A DNA stretch of 41,323 nt from JAHCIE01 sp034431435 (GCA_034431435.1 DAOUDG010000050.1:1-41323), one strand, 5' to 3'. Counted from the stretch's first letter, positions 1 to 7,761 are shown. Made by a program: numbers and translations. Notes: generated by a model not told the origin, from the sequence alone.

Positions 1-5
1 CGTGC

Positions 6-11
6 TATAAT
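6..11 (+). promoter_or_regulatory. Probable -10 element of the acyl-CoA dehydrogenase gene
   Basis: A perfect TATAAT lies 65 bases upstream of the acyl-CoA dehydrogenase start. The matching -35 would fall outside the window, so only half of the promoter can be seen. Confidence 0.4.
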
Positions 12-75
12 CAATGCCAATTGCCCCAGCCAACATTACCCAAATTCGGACGGCCACCTGAATTCGGAGGTCATC

Positions 76-1215
76 GTGGATTTCCAGTTCACGCCTGAGC
101 AACTCATGGTTCGCGACACCGCGCGGGACTTCGCCGCCCGCGCTATCGCCCCGATTGCCGCCCAAATCGACGAGACGGGCGAGTTCCCCTACTCGACGGT
201 CAAGCAGATGGGCGCGTTGGGCCTGTTAGGTCTGATGACCGCCGAGGAATACGGCGGCGCGGGCGCCGATACGGTCTCCTACGTCCTCGCGATGGAGGAA
301 ATCGCTAAGGTCTGCGCCTCCCACTCGGTCATCATGTCGGTCAACAATTCCCTGGTGTGCGCCGGGTTGGAGAAGTTCGGCAGCGATGCCCAGAAGCGCG
401 ACGTCCTGACGCCCCTCGCCAGCGGCCAGGCCATCGGCGCGTACTCGCTGACCGAGCCGCAGTCCGGCTCCGACGCCGGCAACATGAAGACCGTCGCCCG
501 ACGGGAGGGCGATGGCTACGTCATCAACGGCCGCAAGTCATGGGTGACCAGCGGGCCTGTCGCCGACTGGATTCTGCTGTTCTGCACCACCGACGCCAGC
601 CGGGGCAGCCGGGGCACATCCTGCTTCATCATTGACACCCGCCAGCCCGGCTTCGCCCGTGGCAAGACCGAGCCGAAGCTGGGCATCCGCGCCTCGGCGA
701 CGTGCGAGTTGATGTTTGACAATTACCGCGCCCCGGTCGCCATGCGGCTGGGCGAGGAGGGCGATGGCTTCAAGATCGCCCTGACCATCCTCGACGGCGG
801 CCGCATCGGCATCGCCGCCCAAGCCATCGGCATCGCCCAGGCCGCCTACGAGGCCTCCGTCGCCTATGCCAGGGAGCGCCACGCCTTCGGCCAGGCCATC
901 GCCGAATTCCAGGCGATCCAGTTCACCCTGGCCGACATGGCGACGAAGATCGAAGCTGCCCAACTGCTGACCCTGAGCGCGGCGCAGATGAAAGATCGCC
1001 ATGAGCGGTTCTCCAAGGAAGCGTCCATGGCCAAGGTGTTCGCCTCGGAGACGGCCATGTGGGTGACGACCAAAGCCATCCAGGTCCATGGCGGCATCGG
1101 CTACAGCAAGGAGCTTCCCATCGAGCGCTACTTCCGAGACGCCAAGATTACCGAGATCTACGAAGGCACCAGCGAGATTCAGCGTCTGGTCATCGCCCGC
1201 GCGATCCTGGCCTAG
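76..1215 (+). CDS. Acyl-CoA dehydrogenase (short/medium-chain, butyryl-CoA type)
   Basis: FAD flavoprotein that oxidises an acyl-CoA to the trans-2-enoyl-CoA in the cytoplasm and passes electrons to ETF. The 379 aa length is normal for the family. The N-terminal helical domain (about 1-115) is followed by the beta domain with the family signature YSLTEPQSGSDAG near residue 122. The C-terminal helical domain ends with IYEGTSEIQ, whose Glu363 is the expected catalytic base, next to the HGGIGY segment. The start is GTG at 76, chosen because GGAGG lies 5 bases upstream. The next gene, a biotin-dependent carboxyltransferase, begins 41 bases downstream in the same direction, which suggests one acyl-CoA or branched-chain/propionate degradation operon. 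The exact chain-length specificity cannot be read from the sequence. The EtfD-like protein at the other end of the window is a plausible final electron acceptor via ETF. Confidence 0.93.
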   Translation: MDFQFTPEQLMVRDTARDFAARAIAPIAAQIDETGEFPYSTVKQMGALGLLGLMTAEEYGGAGADTVSYVLAMEEIAKVCASHSVIMSVNNSLVCAGLEKFGSDAQKRDVLTPLASGQAIGAYSLTEPQSGSDAGNMKTVARREGDGYVINGRKSWVTSGPVADWILLFCTTDASRGSRGTSCFIIDTRQPGFARGKTEPKLGIRASATCELMFDNYRAPVAMRLGEEGDGFKIALTILDGGRIGIAAQAIGIAQAAYEASVAYARERHAFGQAIAEFQAIQFTLADMATKIEAAQLLTLSAAQMKDRHERFSKEASMAKVFASETAMWVTTKAIQVHGGIGYSKELPIERYFRDAKITEIYEGTSEIQRLVIARAILA

Positions 1216-1256
1216 CAACCGACGCGCCGCCGGCCGCGTCGCGGATGGGAGATCCC

Positions 1257-2879
1257 ATGACGACACCCACCAAGCCCACGACCGATAACCCCAGCGTGAC
1301 AGGCAGCGCGCCAACCGACAATGGCGCTGGGGCGGCCACGCCGCAAATTGGCAAGCTCCGCGAGATGCGCGCGCAGGCCCGGCGGGGTGGCGGCGAGAGC
1401 CGTATCGCCGCGCAACATGCCAAGGGCAAGCTCACCGCTCGCGAGCGCCTCGATCTGCTCCTGGACGAGAACTCCTTTCAGGAGCTGGACATGTTCGTCA
1501 CCCACCGCACCGATGCCTTCGGCCTCGACAAGCAGAAGTACCTGGGCGACAGCGTAGTGACGGGCTACGGCACGATCGAGGGTCGCCTCGTCTTTGTGTA
1601 CTCCCAGGACTTTACCGTCTTCGGCGGGTCTCTCTCGGAGGCCCACGCCGAGAAGATTTGCAAGGTGCTGGACCTGGCGATGAAGAACGGCGCGCCCGTG
1701 ATCGGCCTCAACGACTCGGGCGGCGCACGCATCCAGGAGGGTGTAGTCAGCCTGGGCGGCTATGCCGACATCTTCCTGCGCAACACGATGGCCTCGGGGG
1801 TCATTCCCCAGATATCGGCCATCATGGGGCCATGCGCGGGCGGCGCGGTTTACTCCCCGGCCATCACCGACTTCATCCTGATGGTCAAGGATACCAGTCA
1901 CATGTTCGTGACGGGGCCGGAAGTGGTCAAGACCGTCACTCACGAGGACCTGACCTTCGAGGAGCTGGGCGGCGCGATGGTTCACAACAGCATCAGCGGC
2001 GTGGCCCACTTCGCCTCCGAGAATGAGGCAGATTGCCTGTCAACGATTCGCAAGCTCGTCAGCTACGTGCCCCAGAACAACATGGCCGAGCCACCCCGCG
2101 CGCCGACGGCGGATGACCCGCTACGGATGGAGGCGCACCTCGACACGATTGTGCCCGATAACCCCAACAAGCCCTACGACATGTACGAGGTCATCCGGCT
2201 CGTCATGGACGACGGTGAGTTTCTGGAGGTGCAGGCGCACTGGGCATCGAACATCATTGTCGGCTTCGCCCGCCTCAACGGACGCTCGGTCGGTATCGTC
2301 GCCCAGCAGCCAGCCGTCCTGGCGGGCGTGCTGGACATCGCCTCCTCGACGAAGGCGGCTCGGTTCGTGCGCTTCTGCGACTGCTTCAGCATCCCGATCA
2401 TCACCTTTGAGGATGTGCCCGGCTTCCTGCCCGGTCTGGCCCAGGAGCACGGTGGTATCATTCGCAGCGGCGCCAAGCTGCTGTACGCCTACTGCGAGGC
2501 TACCGTCCCCAAGATCACTGTCATCACCCGCAAGGCCTACGGCGGCGCGTACGATGTGATGAACTCCAAGCACGTGCGTGGCGACATGAATTTTGCCTGG
2601 CCTACCGCCGAGATCGCGGTCATGGGACCGGAGGGTGCGGTCAATATCATCTTCCGCAAGGAAATTCAGGACGCCGAAGATCCCGAGGCGACCCGCGCCC
2701 GCCTGGTGCAGGAGTATCGCGAGACGTTCGCCAACCCTTACGTGGCCGCCCAGCGCGGCTACATCGACGATGTCATCGAGCCACGCGAGACGCGCCCCAA
2801 GCTCATCTCCGCCCTAGAGATGCTCGCCAACAAGCGCGACAGCAACCCGCCCAAGAAGCACGGGAATATCCCACTGTAG
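1257..2879 (+). CDS. Acyl-CoA carboxylase carboxyltransferase (propionyl-CoA carboxylase beta type)
   Basis: Carboxyltransferase subunit that moves CO2 between biotin and an acyl-CoA, most likely propionyl-CoA/methylmalonyl-CoA. The protein is 540 aa, against 510-540 for PccB/MmdA. After about 30 low-complexity residues come the helical start (KLREMRAQARRGG, then GKLTARERLDLLLD) and the two crotonase-like halves. These carry the oxyanion-hole glycines GPCAGGAVYSPA in the N half and the ITRKAYGGAYDVM region in the C half. The start is ATG 1257, with GGGAG six bases before it; longer upstream reading runs into the previous gene. No biotin carboxylase or biotin carrier gene lies in the window, so the partner subunits must be elsewhere. 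Methylmalonyl-CoA decarboxylase alpha is an alternative, but no sodium-pump subunits are adjacent. Confidence 0.9.
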   Translation: MTTPTKPTTDNPSVTGSAPTDNGAGAATPQIGKLREMRAQARRGGGESRIAAQHAKGKLTARERLDLLLDENSFQELDMFVTHRTDAFGLDKQKYLGDSVVTGYGTIEGRLVFVYSQDFTVFGGSLSEAHAEKICKVLDLAMKNGAPVIGLNDSGGARIQEGVVSLGGYADIFLRNTMASGVIPQISAIMGPCAGGAVYSPAITDFILMVKDTSHMFVTGPEVVKTVTHEDLTFEELGGAMVHNSISGVAHFASENEADCLSTIRKLVSYVPQNNMAEPPRAPTADDPLRMEAHLDTIVPDNPNKPYDMYEVIRLVMDDGEFLEVQAHWASNIIVGFARLNGRSVGIVAQQPAVLAGVLDIASSTKAARFVRFCDCFSIPIITFEDVPGFLPGLAQEHGGIIRSGAKLLYAYCEATVPKITVITRKAYGGAYDVMNSKHVRGDMNFAWPTAEIAVMGPEGAVNIIFRKEIQDAEDPEATRARLVQEYRETFANPYVAAQRGYIDDVIEPRETRPKLISALEMLANKRDSNPPKKHGNIPL

Positions 2880-2979
2880 CGACAACGGACCACCGACCAC
2901 GGGCCTAGGGGCTGCTCCAAACGGGGTGGCCCCCTCCTTGTGGCGAGGGCAGAACGGCTCGCGACAATCTCGCCACCCC

Positions 2980-3008
2980 TTGACAGCACGCATGTTCTAG
3001 AGTATACT
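2980..3008 (+). promoter_or_regulatory. Sigma70 promoter of the AEP-CHC2 gene with a LexA-like box in the spacer
   Basis: A perfect -35 TTGACA (2980-2985), a 17-base spacer and -10 TATACT (3003-3008) lie about 110 bases upstream of the primase start. The spacer begins with GCACGCATGTTC (2986-2997), one mismatch from the GAAC-N4-GTTC boxes found at the FtsK-like gene. The following leader contains a small hairpin (CCAGG/CCTGG, about 3028-3045). Upstream, 2880-2979 holds only hairpin-like sequence after the carboxyltransferase stop. Confidence 0.6.
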
Positions 3009-3119
3009 AGACTCAGTGGGGTGCGCCAGGTTCCTCGCCTGGTACGCCTCCTTGAAGGATACAACCACATACCATCGCCACCGACGCTACCCATCACCTG
3101 TTTGCAGCGGAGGGACACC

Positions 3120-4199
3120 ATGCTCAAGCCATTGGCTCGTATTGCCGAGACCGACCTGGCCGCGTATCGCGCGCGCTTCGTCAACCGTGACGACGTCTTC
3201 GGTCGTCAGTGGGACGACGGCGGCGGGTGGGTGCGCGTACCGGCTCCCCTGATCGACGACATCCTGCGCGCCCACCTGCGCGGCTTCGTGACCATTGGCT
3301 ACTACGGCCCCGATCACGATGGCCGCACTCGCTGGGCCTGCGTCGATTTCGACACCGACGACGGCGAGGACCGCGGCCGCCGCCTCCAGCGCTGGCTCGC
3401 CGAGCGCGACGTGCCGGCCCTGGTGGAGCGTAGCGCGGGTGGCCGCTGTCACCTGTGGCTGTTCTTTACCACGCCGACAGCCGCCGCGCCCATTCGCCGC
3501 GCCCTGCACGGTATTGTCACTGAGCTGGGCTGGCCGCCGGAGCCAGGCGCAGTCGAAATCTTCCCCAAGCACGATAGCATCGACGCCGACGGGTTTGGCT
3601 CCCTGATTCGGGGACCGCTAGGGCGGCATCGACGGGCGGGGGGAGAAATCTTCCCTGTAGTCCGCTACGACGCCGCGACGGGCCGCTACCACAGCGGCGG
3701 CCTGCCCGTCCTGCTGGCGACGCCGACCGTTGACCTGGCGCAGCTGCTCGCGGCGGCCCCGCGTTCCGTCACCGTTGCCCTGGCGTCCGAGGCTCCGCGC
3801 CCGGCTCCCGCCCGCCGTGACGATCCGCTGCCCGTCTCGCCCGTTACCCGCGCCATCTACGAGCGCCTCAGCGTGCGGCAACTACTGGCCGAGAAGGGCA
3901 TCGCTGTCAACGCGGCCGGTAAGGCGCGCTGCCCGTTCCACGACGACCATCACCCCTCGTTGCAGGATTACGGGACGCGCTTCCACTGCTTCGGGTGTGG
4001 CGCGCACGGCGACGTCATCACCCTGTATCAGTTGCTCCACCGCCTGCCCGACCGCTGGCGCGCCCGCCAGGCCCTGTGTAATCAGTTGGGCATCGACCCC
4101 GACGACCCCGGTCGCCCCGGTCGCCGCGACGACGCCCTCGTCCGTCGTGGCCCGCGCGTCGTGCAACTCTCGTTCTGGCGTGAATTGAAGGGGGCGTGA
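3120..4199 (+). CDS. AEP-type primase/primase-polymerase fused to a C-terminal CHC2 zinc finger
   Basis: 359 aa. Residues about 15-190 look like an archaeo-eukaryotic primase (AEP) domain of the kind found in TOTE conflict proteins and bacterial PrimPols. The evidence is an acidic metal motif VDFDTDD (Asp76, Asp78), the nucleotide-binding segment SAGGRCHLWLFF with His111, and EIFPKHD (146-152). After a Pro/Arg-rich linker, residues 265-300 form a DnaG-like CHC2 zinc finger: CPFHDD (Cys271, His274) and CFGCGAHGD (Cys290, Cys293). The expected role is primer or short DNA synthesis on single-stranded template. The start is ATG 3120 with GGAGGG upstream; an extended upstream reading would cover the promoter at 2980-3008. 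The gene stands alone, with no helicase, nuclease or ligase beside it. The DNA-damage role is inferred from the LexA-like box. Confidence 0.75.
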   Translation: MLKPLARIAETDLAAYRARFVNRDDVFGRQWDDGGGWVRVPAPLIDDILRAHLRGFVTIGYYGPDHDGRTRWACVDFDTDDGEDRGRRLQRWLAERDVPALVERSAGGRCHLWLFFTTPTAAAPIRRALHGIVTELGWPPEPGAVEIFPKHDSIDADGFGSLIRGPLGRHRRAGGEIFPVVRYDAATGRYHSGGLPVLLATPTVDLAQLLAAAPRSVTVALASEAPRPAPARRDDPLPVSPVTRAIYERLSVRQLLAEKGIAVNAAGKARCPFHDDHHPSLQDYGTRFHCFGCGAHGDVITLYQLLHRLPDRWRARQALCNQLGIDPDDPGRPGRRDDALVRRGPRVVQLSFWRELKGA

Positions 4200-4212
4200 A
4201 GCGGACGAAGAG

Positions 4213-4259
4213 CAAAGACGAAGGACCAACGGGATTTGCCCATTGGTCCTTCGTCTTTG
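4213..4259. terminator. Strong bidirectional hairpin between convergent genes
   Basis: A perfect 17-bp inverted repeat (4213-4229 with 4243-4259), plus three further GC pairs and a 5-base loop, lies between the stops of the primase gene and the DUF2630-like gene. There is no long T run. The arm core AAGGACCAA/TTGGTCCTT recurs in other gene-end hairpins of this window. Confidence 0.75.
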
Positions 4260-4274
4260 TCGTCGGTCGTGGCC

Positions 4275-4514
4275 TTACAGCCCCGGTCGCTCGCCCTCAC
4301 CCGGCGGGGCGGCGCGGTGGCGGGCCGCCAACTCGACGCGGCGGTCCATCCACAGCTGCTCCAACTCGCGGGTGATCTCCTCGACTCGGCGGCGCTCAAT
4401 CGCGCCCAGGTTGCCCTTGCGGAAAATGGCTTGCCGCTCGTTGGCGAGGCGGTTGATCTTCTCCATGATGAGCGCGTCGGCGCTGTTGTCGCTCTTCCTG
4501 CTATCGCCAGCCAT
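4275..4514 (-). CDS. Small coiled-coil protein, DUF2630-like
   Basis: 79 aa, highly charged and helical, with no signal peptide or membrane segment. The pattern MEKINRLANERQAI, followed by VEEITRELEQLWMDRR, resembles the DUF2630 family of short helical-hairpin proteins, which usually end in an ELDQCWDLLRQRR-like segment. This assignment rests on remembered family patterns, and no function is known. The start is ATG 4514, supported by GGAGG five bases upstream; a GTG twelve bases earlier would overlap that site. The gene faces the primase gene tail to tail and lies downstream of tyrosine phenol-lyase on the same strand. It has its own promoter (see 4547-4576), so it is probably transcribed separately. 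Confidence 0.6.
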   Translation of the reverse strand: MAGDSRKSDNSADALIMEKINRLANERQAIFRKGNLGAIERRRVEEITRELEQLWMDRRVELAARHRAAPPGEGERPGL

Positions 4515-4546
4515 GACTGCCTCCACTTGCTATAACTTGCAGCCTA

Positions 4547-4576
4547 AGTATACACCTACGCAGCCCTGACTGCCAA
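4547..4576 (-). promoter_or_regulatory. Promoter of the DUF2630-like gene
   Basis: Reading on the minus strand, -35 TTGGCA (4576-4571), an 18-base spacer and -10 TATACT (4552-4547) lie about 33 bases before the start codon. Confidence 0.5.
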
Positions 4577-4610
4577 AACCGATACACTCCGCCAGAGACG
4601 ACGCGCGTCG

Positions 4611-6023
4611 TTATAGGCGCTCGAAACGGGCCTGGAAGAAGCGCAGATACTTGGGTTCGTAGACCATGCGCAGGCCGCGCGTCGTCTCCCGCGCATCGTA
4701 GATGGCTTTGACCGACTCGGCGACCACATCCATATGGGCCTGGGTGTAGACGCGACGCGGGATGGTCAGCCGCGTGAGTTCCAGCTTCGGTCGATAGTGG
4801 TCGCCCGTCTTGGGGTCGCGGCCAGCGCTGACGATGCCGCGCTCCATCGAGCGGATGCCCGAGTCCAGGTACAGCTCAGCGGCCAGGGTTTGCGACGGGA
4901 ACTCGTCCTGCGGGATGTGGGGGTAGATGCGCCTGGCGTCCAGGAAGATGGCGTGGCCGCCGACGGGCTGCACGATGGGGATGCCCCAGTCGGTGAGCAG
5001 CTCGCCCAGGTAACGTACCTGGCCGATGCGGGCGCGCACGTGCTCATCCTGCACCGACTCGGCGATGCCGATTGCCATCGCCTCCATGTCGCGCCCGGCC
5101 AGGCCACCGTAGGTGTGCAACCCCTCGTAGATGACCACCAGGTTGCGCAACTCCTCGAACAGGTCGAAGTCGCGGATGGCTAGCCAGCCACCGATGTTCA
5201 CCAGCGAGTCCTTCTTGGCGCTGATCCACGCCCCGTCGGTATAGTCGCAGAATTCGCGTAGAATCGTCGCAATGGGCTTGTCGGCGTAGCCTGCCTCACG
5301 CTCCTGGATGAAGAAGGCGTTCTCTACCATCCGCGTCGCATCCAGGTAGACCTTGACGCCGTAGCGGTCGGTCAGGGCGCGCAACTCGCGCACGTTCTGC
5401 ATGCTCACCGGCTGGCCGCCCGCCATATTCACCGTGCCCGCCAGAGACACATAGGGGACCTTGCCCGCGCCGACGCGCTGGATGACGGCTTCGACCTTGC
5501 CCAGGTCCACGTTGCCTTTGAAGGGGTGCAGGCTGGTCGGGTCGTGGGCCTCGTCGATGATGACATCGACGAAGGTTCCGCCCGCCAGTTCCTGATGCAG
5601 GCGCGTCGTGGTGAAATACATGTTGCCGGGGATGACGTCGCCCGGCTTAATAACCGCCTGACTCAGCAGGTGCTCTGCGCCGCGTCCCTGGTGGGTCGGC
5701 ACGAGGTACTGGTAGCCGTAGGTGGTCTGGACCGCTTCCTCCAGGTGGTAGAAGTTGCGGCTACCCGCGTAGGCCTCATCGCCGAGCATCATGCCCGCCC
5801 ACTGGCGGTCGCTCATGGCGTTGGTGCCGCTATCCGTCAGCAGGTCGATGTACACGTCGTCGGAGGGCAGCAGGAAGGTATTGTAGCCCGCCGCCGCCAG
5901 GGCGCGGGCGCGGTCCTCGCGGGTGATGACCCGTAGCGGCTCGACCATCTTGATCTTCCACGGCTCGGCCCACGAGCGGCGGCCGAACTGCTGGCCCATC
6001 GTCTGGGGCGCGGGGATTGTCAT
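4611..6023 (-). CDS. tpl: Tyrosine phenol-lyase (beta-tyrosinase), PLP-dependent
   Basis: 470 aa. It converts L-tyrosine to phenol, pyruvate and ammonia (reversible beta-elimination, EC 4.1.99.2) in the cytoplasm. The protein follows the TPL/tryptophanase family over its whole length: LLTDSGTNAMSDRQWAGMM, PTHQGRGAE, the PLP-lysine segment SAKKDSLVNIGG and LTIPRRVYTQAHMD. It is TPL rather than tryptophanase because the Arg that selects tyrosine (Arg381 in the Citrobacter enzyme) is kept in RSMERGIVSAGR, where tryptophanases have a hydrophobic residue. GNMYFTTTR also matches TPL. The PLP site reads SAKKD, as in tryptophanase, rather than SGKKD. The start is ATG 6023 with AAAGGAC upstream. The gene follows the Lrp regulator by 31 bases, so that regulator probably senses tyrosine or a related amino acid. 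The specificity call is from residues only. Confidence 0.88.
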   Translation of the reverse strand: MTIPAPQTMGQQFGRRSWAEPWKIKMVEPLRVITREDRARALAAAGYNTFLLPSDDVYIDLLTDSGTNAMSDRQWAGMMLGDEAYAGSRNFYHLEEAVQTTYGYQYLVPTHQGRGAEHLLSQAVIKPGDVIPGNMYFTTTRLHQELAGGTFVDVIIDEAHDPTSLHPFKGNVDLGKVEAVIQRVGAGKVPYVSLAGTVNMAGGQPVSMQNVRELRALTDRYGVKVYLDATRMVENAFFIQEREAGYADKPIATILREFCDYTDGAWISAKKDSLVNIGGWLAIRDFDLFEELRNLVVIYEGLHTYGGLAGRDMEAMAIGIAESVQDEHVRARIGQVRYLGELLTDWGIPIVQPVGGHAIFLDARRIYPHIPQDEFPSQTLAAELYLDSGIRSMERGIVSAGRDPKTGDHYRPKLELTRLTIPRRVYTQAHMDVVAESVKAIYDARETTRGLRMVYEPKYLRFFQARFERL

Positions 6024-6054
6024 CGTCGGTGTCCTTTCCGTCGGCAGTGACGGT

Positions 6055-6528
6055 CTACTCTGGGGTGGACGACAGGGGCACGGCGGTGGTGGCCTTGACC
6101 TCGTTGAGCACGACGCTGGTGCGGATGCGGGCGATGCCCTTGAGGGGTGTCAGCCGATGCACCACGAAGCGCTCCAGGTCGCGGCGGTTGCGCAGCACAA
6201 CCTTGAGCAGGTAGTCGTGCTCGCCCGTCAGGTGGTGGCACTCCAGCACCTCGGGCATGGCCTGGATGGCGAGGCGGAAGCGCTCGACGTTCTCCGGCTG
6301 GTGCAACTCCAGGTTGACCTCGATGAAGCACAACAGGTCGAAGCCGAGGCGGTCGCGGTCGAGGAGGGCCGCGTAGCCGCGAATGTAACCCTCCTCCTCC
6401 AGGCGGCGCAGGCGGGCGTGGGTGGCGGGCGGCGACAGGCTCACCCGCCGCGCCAGGTCCACGTTGCTCATGCGCCCGTCCGCCTGCAAGGCGGCCAGCA
6501 AGTCGCGGTCGATGTCGTCCAATGGCAT
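6055..6528 (-). CDS. Lrp/AsnC-family transcriptional regulator
   Basis: 157 aa with the standard two-domain layout. An N-terminal winged helix-turn-helix (about 4-60, starting LDDIDRDLLAALQADGR and with recognition segment SLSPPATHARLRRLEEEG) is followed by an AsnC/RAM amino-acid-binding domain (about 68-145, with HHLTGEHDYLLKVV). It heads an operon with tyrosine phenol-lyase, so it is probably a local regulator of tyrosine use; the ligand is inferred. The start ATG 6528 lies just after a strong promoter, with no obvious Shine-Dalgarno and a very short leader. An inverted repeat upstream of the -35 is a candidate binding site. Confidence 0.88.
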   Translation of the reverse strand: MPLDDIDRDLLAALQADGRMSNVDLARRVSLSPPATHARLRRLEEEGYIRGYAALLDRDRLGFDLLCFIEVNLELHQPENVERFRLAIQAMPEVLECHHLTGEHDYLLKVVLRNRRDLERFVVHRLTPLKGIARIRTSVVLNEVKATTAVPLSSTPE

Positions 6529-6536
6529 ATGTGAAT

Positions 6537-6565
6537 CTTATATCACGAGTCGAGCCATTTGTCAA
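6537..6565 (-). promoter_or_regulatory. Promoter of the lrp-tpl operon
   Basis: Minus-strand -35 TTGACA (6565-6560), 17-base spacer and -10 TATAAG (6542-6537). The -10 ends only eight bases before the ATG, so the mRNA is nearly leaderless. Confidence 0.7.
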
Positions 6566-6568
6566 CGG

Positions 6569-6600
6569 ATATTCGGTATCATCACGTAAATCCCGAATAT
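6569..6600. promoter_or_regulatory. Inverted repeat upstream of the lrp-tpl promoter, candidate operator
   Basis: ATATTCGG (6569-6576) and its exact reverse complement CCGAATAT (6593-6600) are separated by 16 bases in an AT-rich stretch directly upstream of the -35. Spacing and position fit an Lrp-family site. The regulator assignment is an inference from adjacency. Confidence 0.45.
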
Positions 6601-6639
6601 ATCAAATACAGGGACGTATCCGGCGGTATGAGATTCATT

Positions 6640-6890
6640 GACAGGGAGGGGAGGGGTGTGGGTAGCGAATTTCGTTCGGGGCAGCGACGTCTCGTGCTCA
6701 TTGGCATGCGAACCGATGCGGCTTTCGAGAACGTGCGCCGCGCTGTGGCCCAGGTCGAGGATGTTCGCCCGAGCGACCGGAATGCCGCGCCCAACGAGGT
6801 TGTTGGCGGCGATGATCAGCGGCGCAGTGACGCTGACACCCGTGTTGAGGATGAGGATTCGGGCCAGGTCAACGGTTCTAGAACCAGCGA
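6640..6890 (-). pseudogene. Decayed or fragmentary gene of unknown family
   Basis: Between the glucokinase stop and the lrp promoter, one minus-strand frame keeps coding-like codon use, with G/C at most third positions. It reads ARILILNTGVSVTAPLI, then IAANNLVGRG and ILDLGHSAAHVLESRIGSH. It has no usable start codon in frame downstream of the glucokinase stop, and its 3' end runs into AT-rich promoter sequence. A neighbouring frame begins MASLVLEPLTWPES just upstream, which would be consistent with a frameshift near the start. I do not recognise the family. It could also be chance. Confidence 0.35.
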
Positions 6891-6895
6891 TGCCA

Positions 6896-7642
6896 TCAGG
6901 CCGTCTCGACGCGCTCCGCGGCGGCAAGGGCCGCGCCGATGATGCCCGCATCGTTGTAGAGTTGGGCGGGTGCGAGGCGGGTACGGGTCTGGAGGTAGTG
7001 GAAGAACTTGGCGTGCTCCTTGCTGATGCCGCCGCCGAGAATGATCAGGTCGGGTGAGAACAGCATCTCCAGATGCTCCAGCACGCGGTTGACCCGCCGC
7101 GACCACTGCTTCCACGATAGGTCCAGATTGGTGCGCACCGACGACGCCGCACGGTCCTCGGCGTCGCGGCCGCCGATTTCTAGGTGGCCCAGCTCGGTAT
7201 TCGGCACGAGCACGCCATCCGTGAACAGCGCGCTGCCGATGCCCGTGCCGAAGGTGAGCAGCAGGACGACGCCTGTCTCGCCGCGCCCCACCCCGTAGCG
7301 CATCTCGGCCATCCCCGCCGCGTCGGCGTCGTTGAGCACCGTCACCGGCAGGCCGGTCGCCTGGCGAAACAGATCCTCGGCATGCGCCCCGATCCACGAC
7401 TTGTCCACATTGGCCGCGCTCAGCGTAACCCCGTGCTGCACGACGGCCGGGAAGGTCACGCCGATTGGCCCCTGCCAATCGAAGCCCTTGACCATCCGCC
7501 CGACCACCTCAGCCACCGCCTGAGGCGTGGACGGCTGGGGCGTGGCGGTGCGCTGACGCGGCACGGCCAGCGCGCCCCTCTCCAGGTCCACCGGCGCGCC
7601 CTTGATGCCCGACCCGCCGATGTCGATGCCCATGACTTGCAT
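6896..7642 (-). CDS. ppgK: Polyphosphate glucokinase (ROK family)
   Basis: 248 aa. It phosphorylates glucose at C6 with polyphosphate, and often ATP, as donor (EC 2.7.1.63), feeding glucose 6-phosphate to glycolysis and to the G6PDH encoded at 37.7-39.1 kb. The sequence tracks actinobacterial PPGK closely: phosphate-binding GIDIGGSGIKGAPVDL at the N terminus, TPQPSTPQAVAE, AANVDKSWIG, the catalytic segment LNDADAAGMAE, LTFGTGIGSALFTDG, LVPNTELGHLE and IILGGGISKE. The start is ATG 7642, chosen for AGGAGGG six bases upstream and for the position of the glycine-rich motif. An upstream extension of 20 residues is not supported. Confidence 0.9.
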   Translation of the reverse strand: MQVMGIDIGGSGIKGAPVDLERGALAVPRQRTATPQPSTPQAVAEVVGRMVKGFDWQGPIGVTFPAVVQHGVTLSAANVDKSWIGAHAEDLFRQATGLPVTVLNDADAAGMAEMRYGVGRGETGVVLLLTFGTGIGSALFTDGVLVPNTELGHLEIGGRDAEDRAASSVRTNLDLSWKQWSRRVNRVLEHLEMLFSPDLIILGGGISKEHAKFFHYLQTRTRLAPAQLYNDAGIIGAALAAAERVETA

Positions 7643-7678
7643 GCTGTACCCTCCTCTGCGCCGTCGTGTCGCAGGCGT

Positions 7679-7707
7679 ATGGTACACACGCCGGGCCAGC
7701 AAGGCAA
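7679..7707 (-). promoter_or_regulatory. Possible promoter of the polyphosphate glucokinase gene
   Basis: Minus-strand -35 TTGCCT (7707-7702), 17-base spacer and -10 TACCAT (7684-7679), 37 bases before the start codon. Both hexamers are imperfect. Confidence 0.35.
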
Positions 7708-7730
7708 GCGCGGCGCGCCGGGGACGCCCA

Positions 7731-7761
7731 GACCAGACAGGTTTCAGAAACCTGTCTGGTC
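7731..7761. repeat. Perfect palindrome, REP-like intergenic element
   Basis: A 15-bp perfect inverted repeat with a single-base centre (7731-7745 / 7747-7761), core CAGGTTTC-A-GAAACCTG. It sits between the LysE gene stop and the glucokinase promoter. A diverged relative occurs at 23884-23916. It could end transcription, but it has no T run. Confidence 0.6.

Noticed and set aside
2880..2979. Start of the primase gene further upstream (from about 2940)
   Set aside because: The reading frame is open there, but it would cover the TTGACA-17-TATACT promoter, and ATG 3120 has a good ribosome site.
3120..4199. TOTE conflict/defence system or DnaG replicative primase
   Set aside because: The AEP part resembles TOTE primases, but no helicase, endonuclease or polymerase-like partner lies within reach. 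The catalytic domain is not the DnaG TOPRIM type; only the zinc finger resembles DnaG.
4611..6023. Tryptophanase
   Set aside because: RSMERG with the tyrosine-selecting Arg, GNMYFTTTR and overall similarity favour tyrosine phenol-lyase; only SAKKD is shared with tryptophanase.
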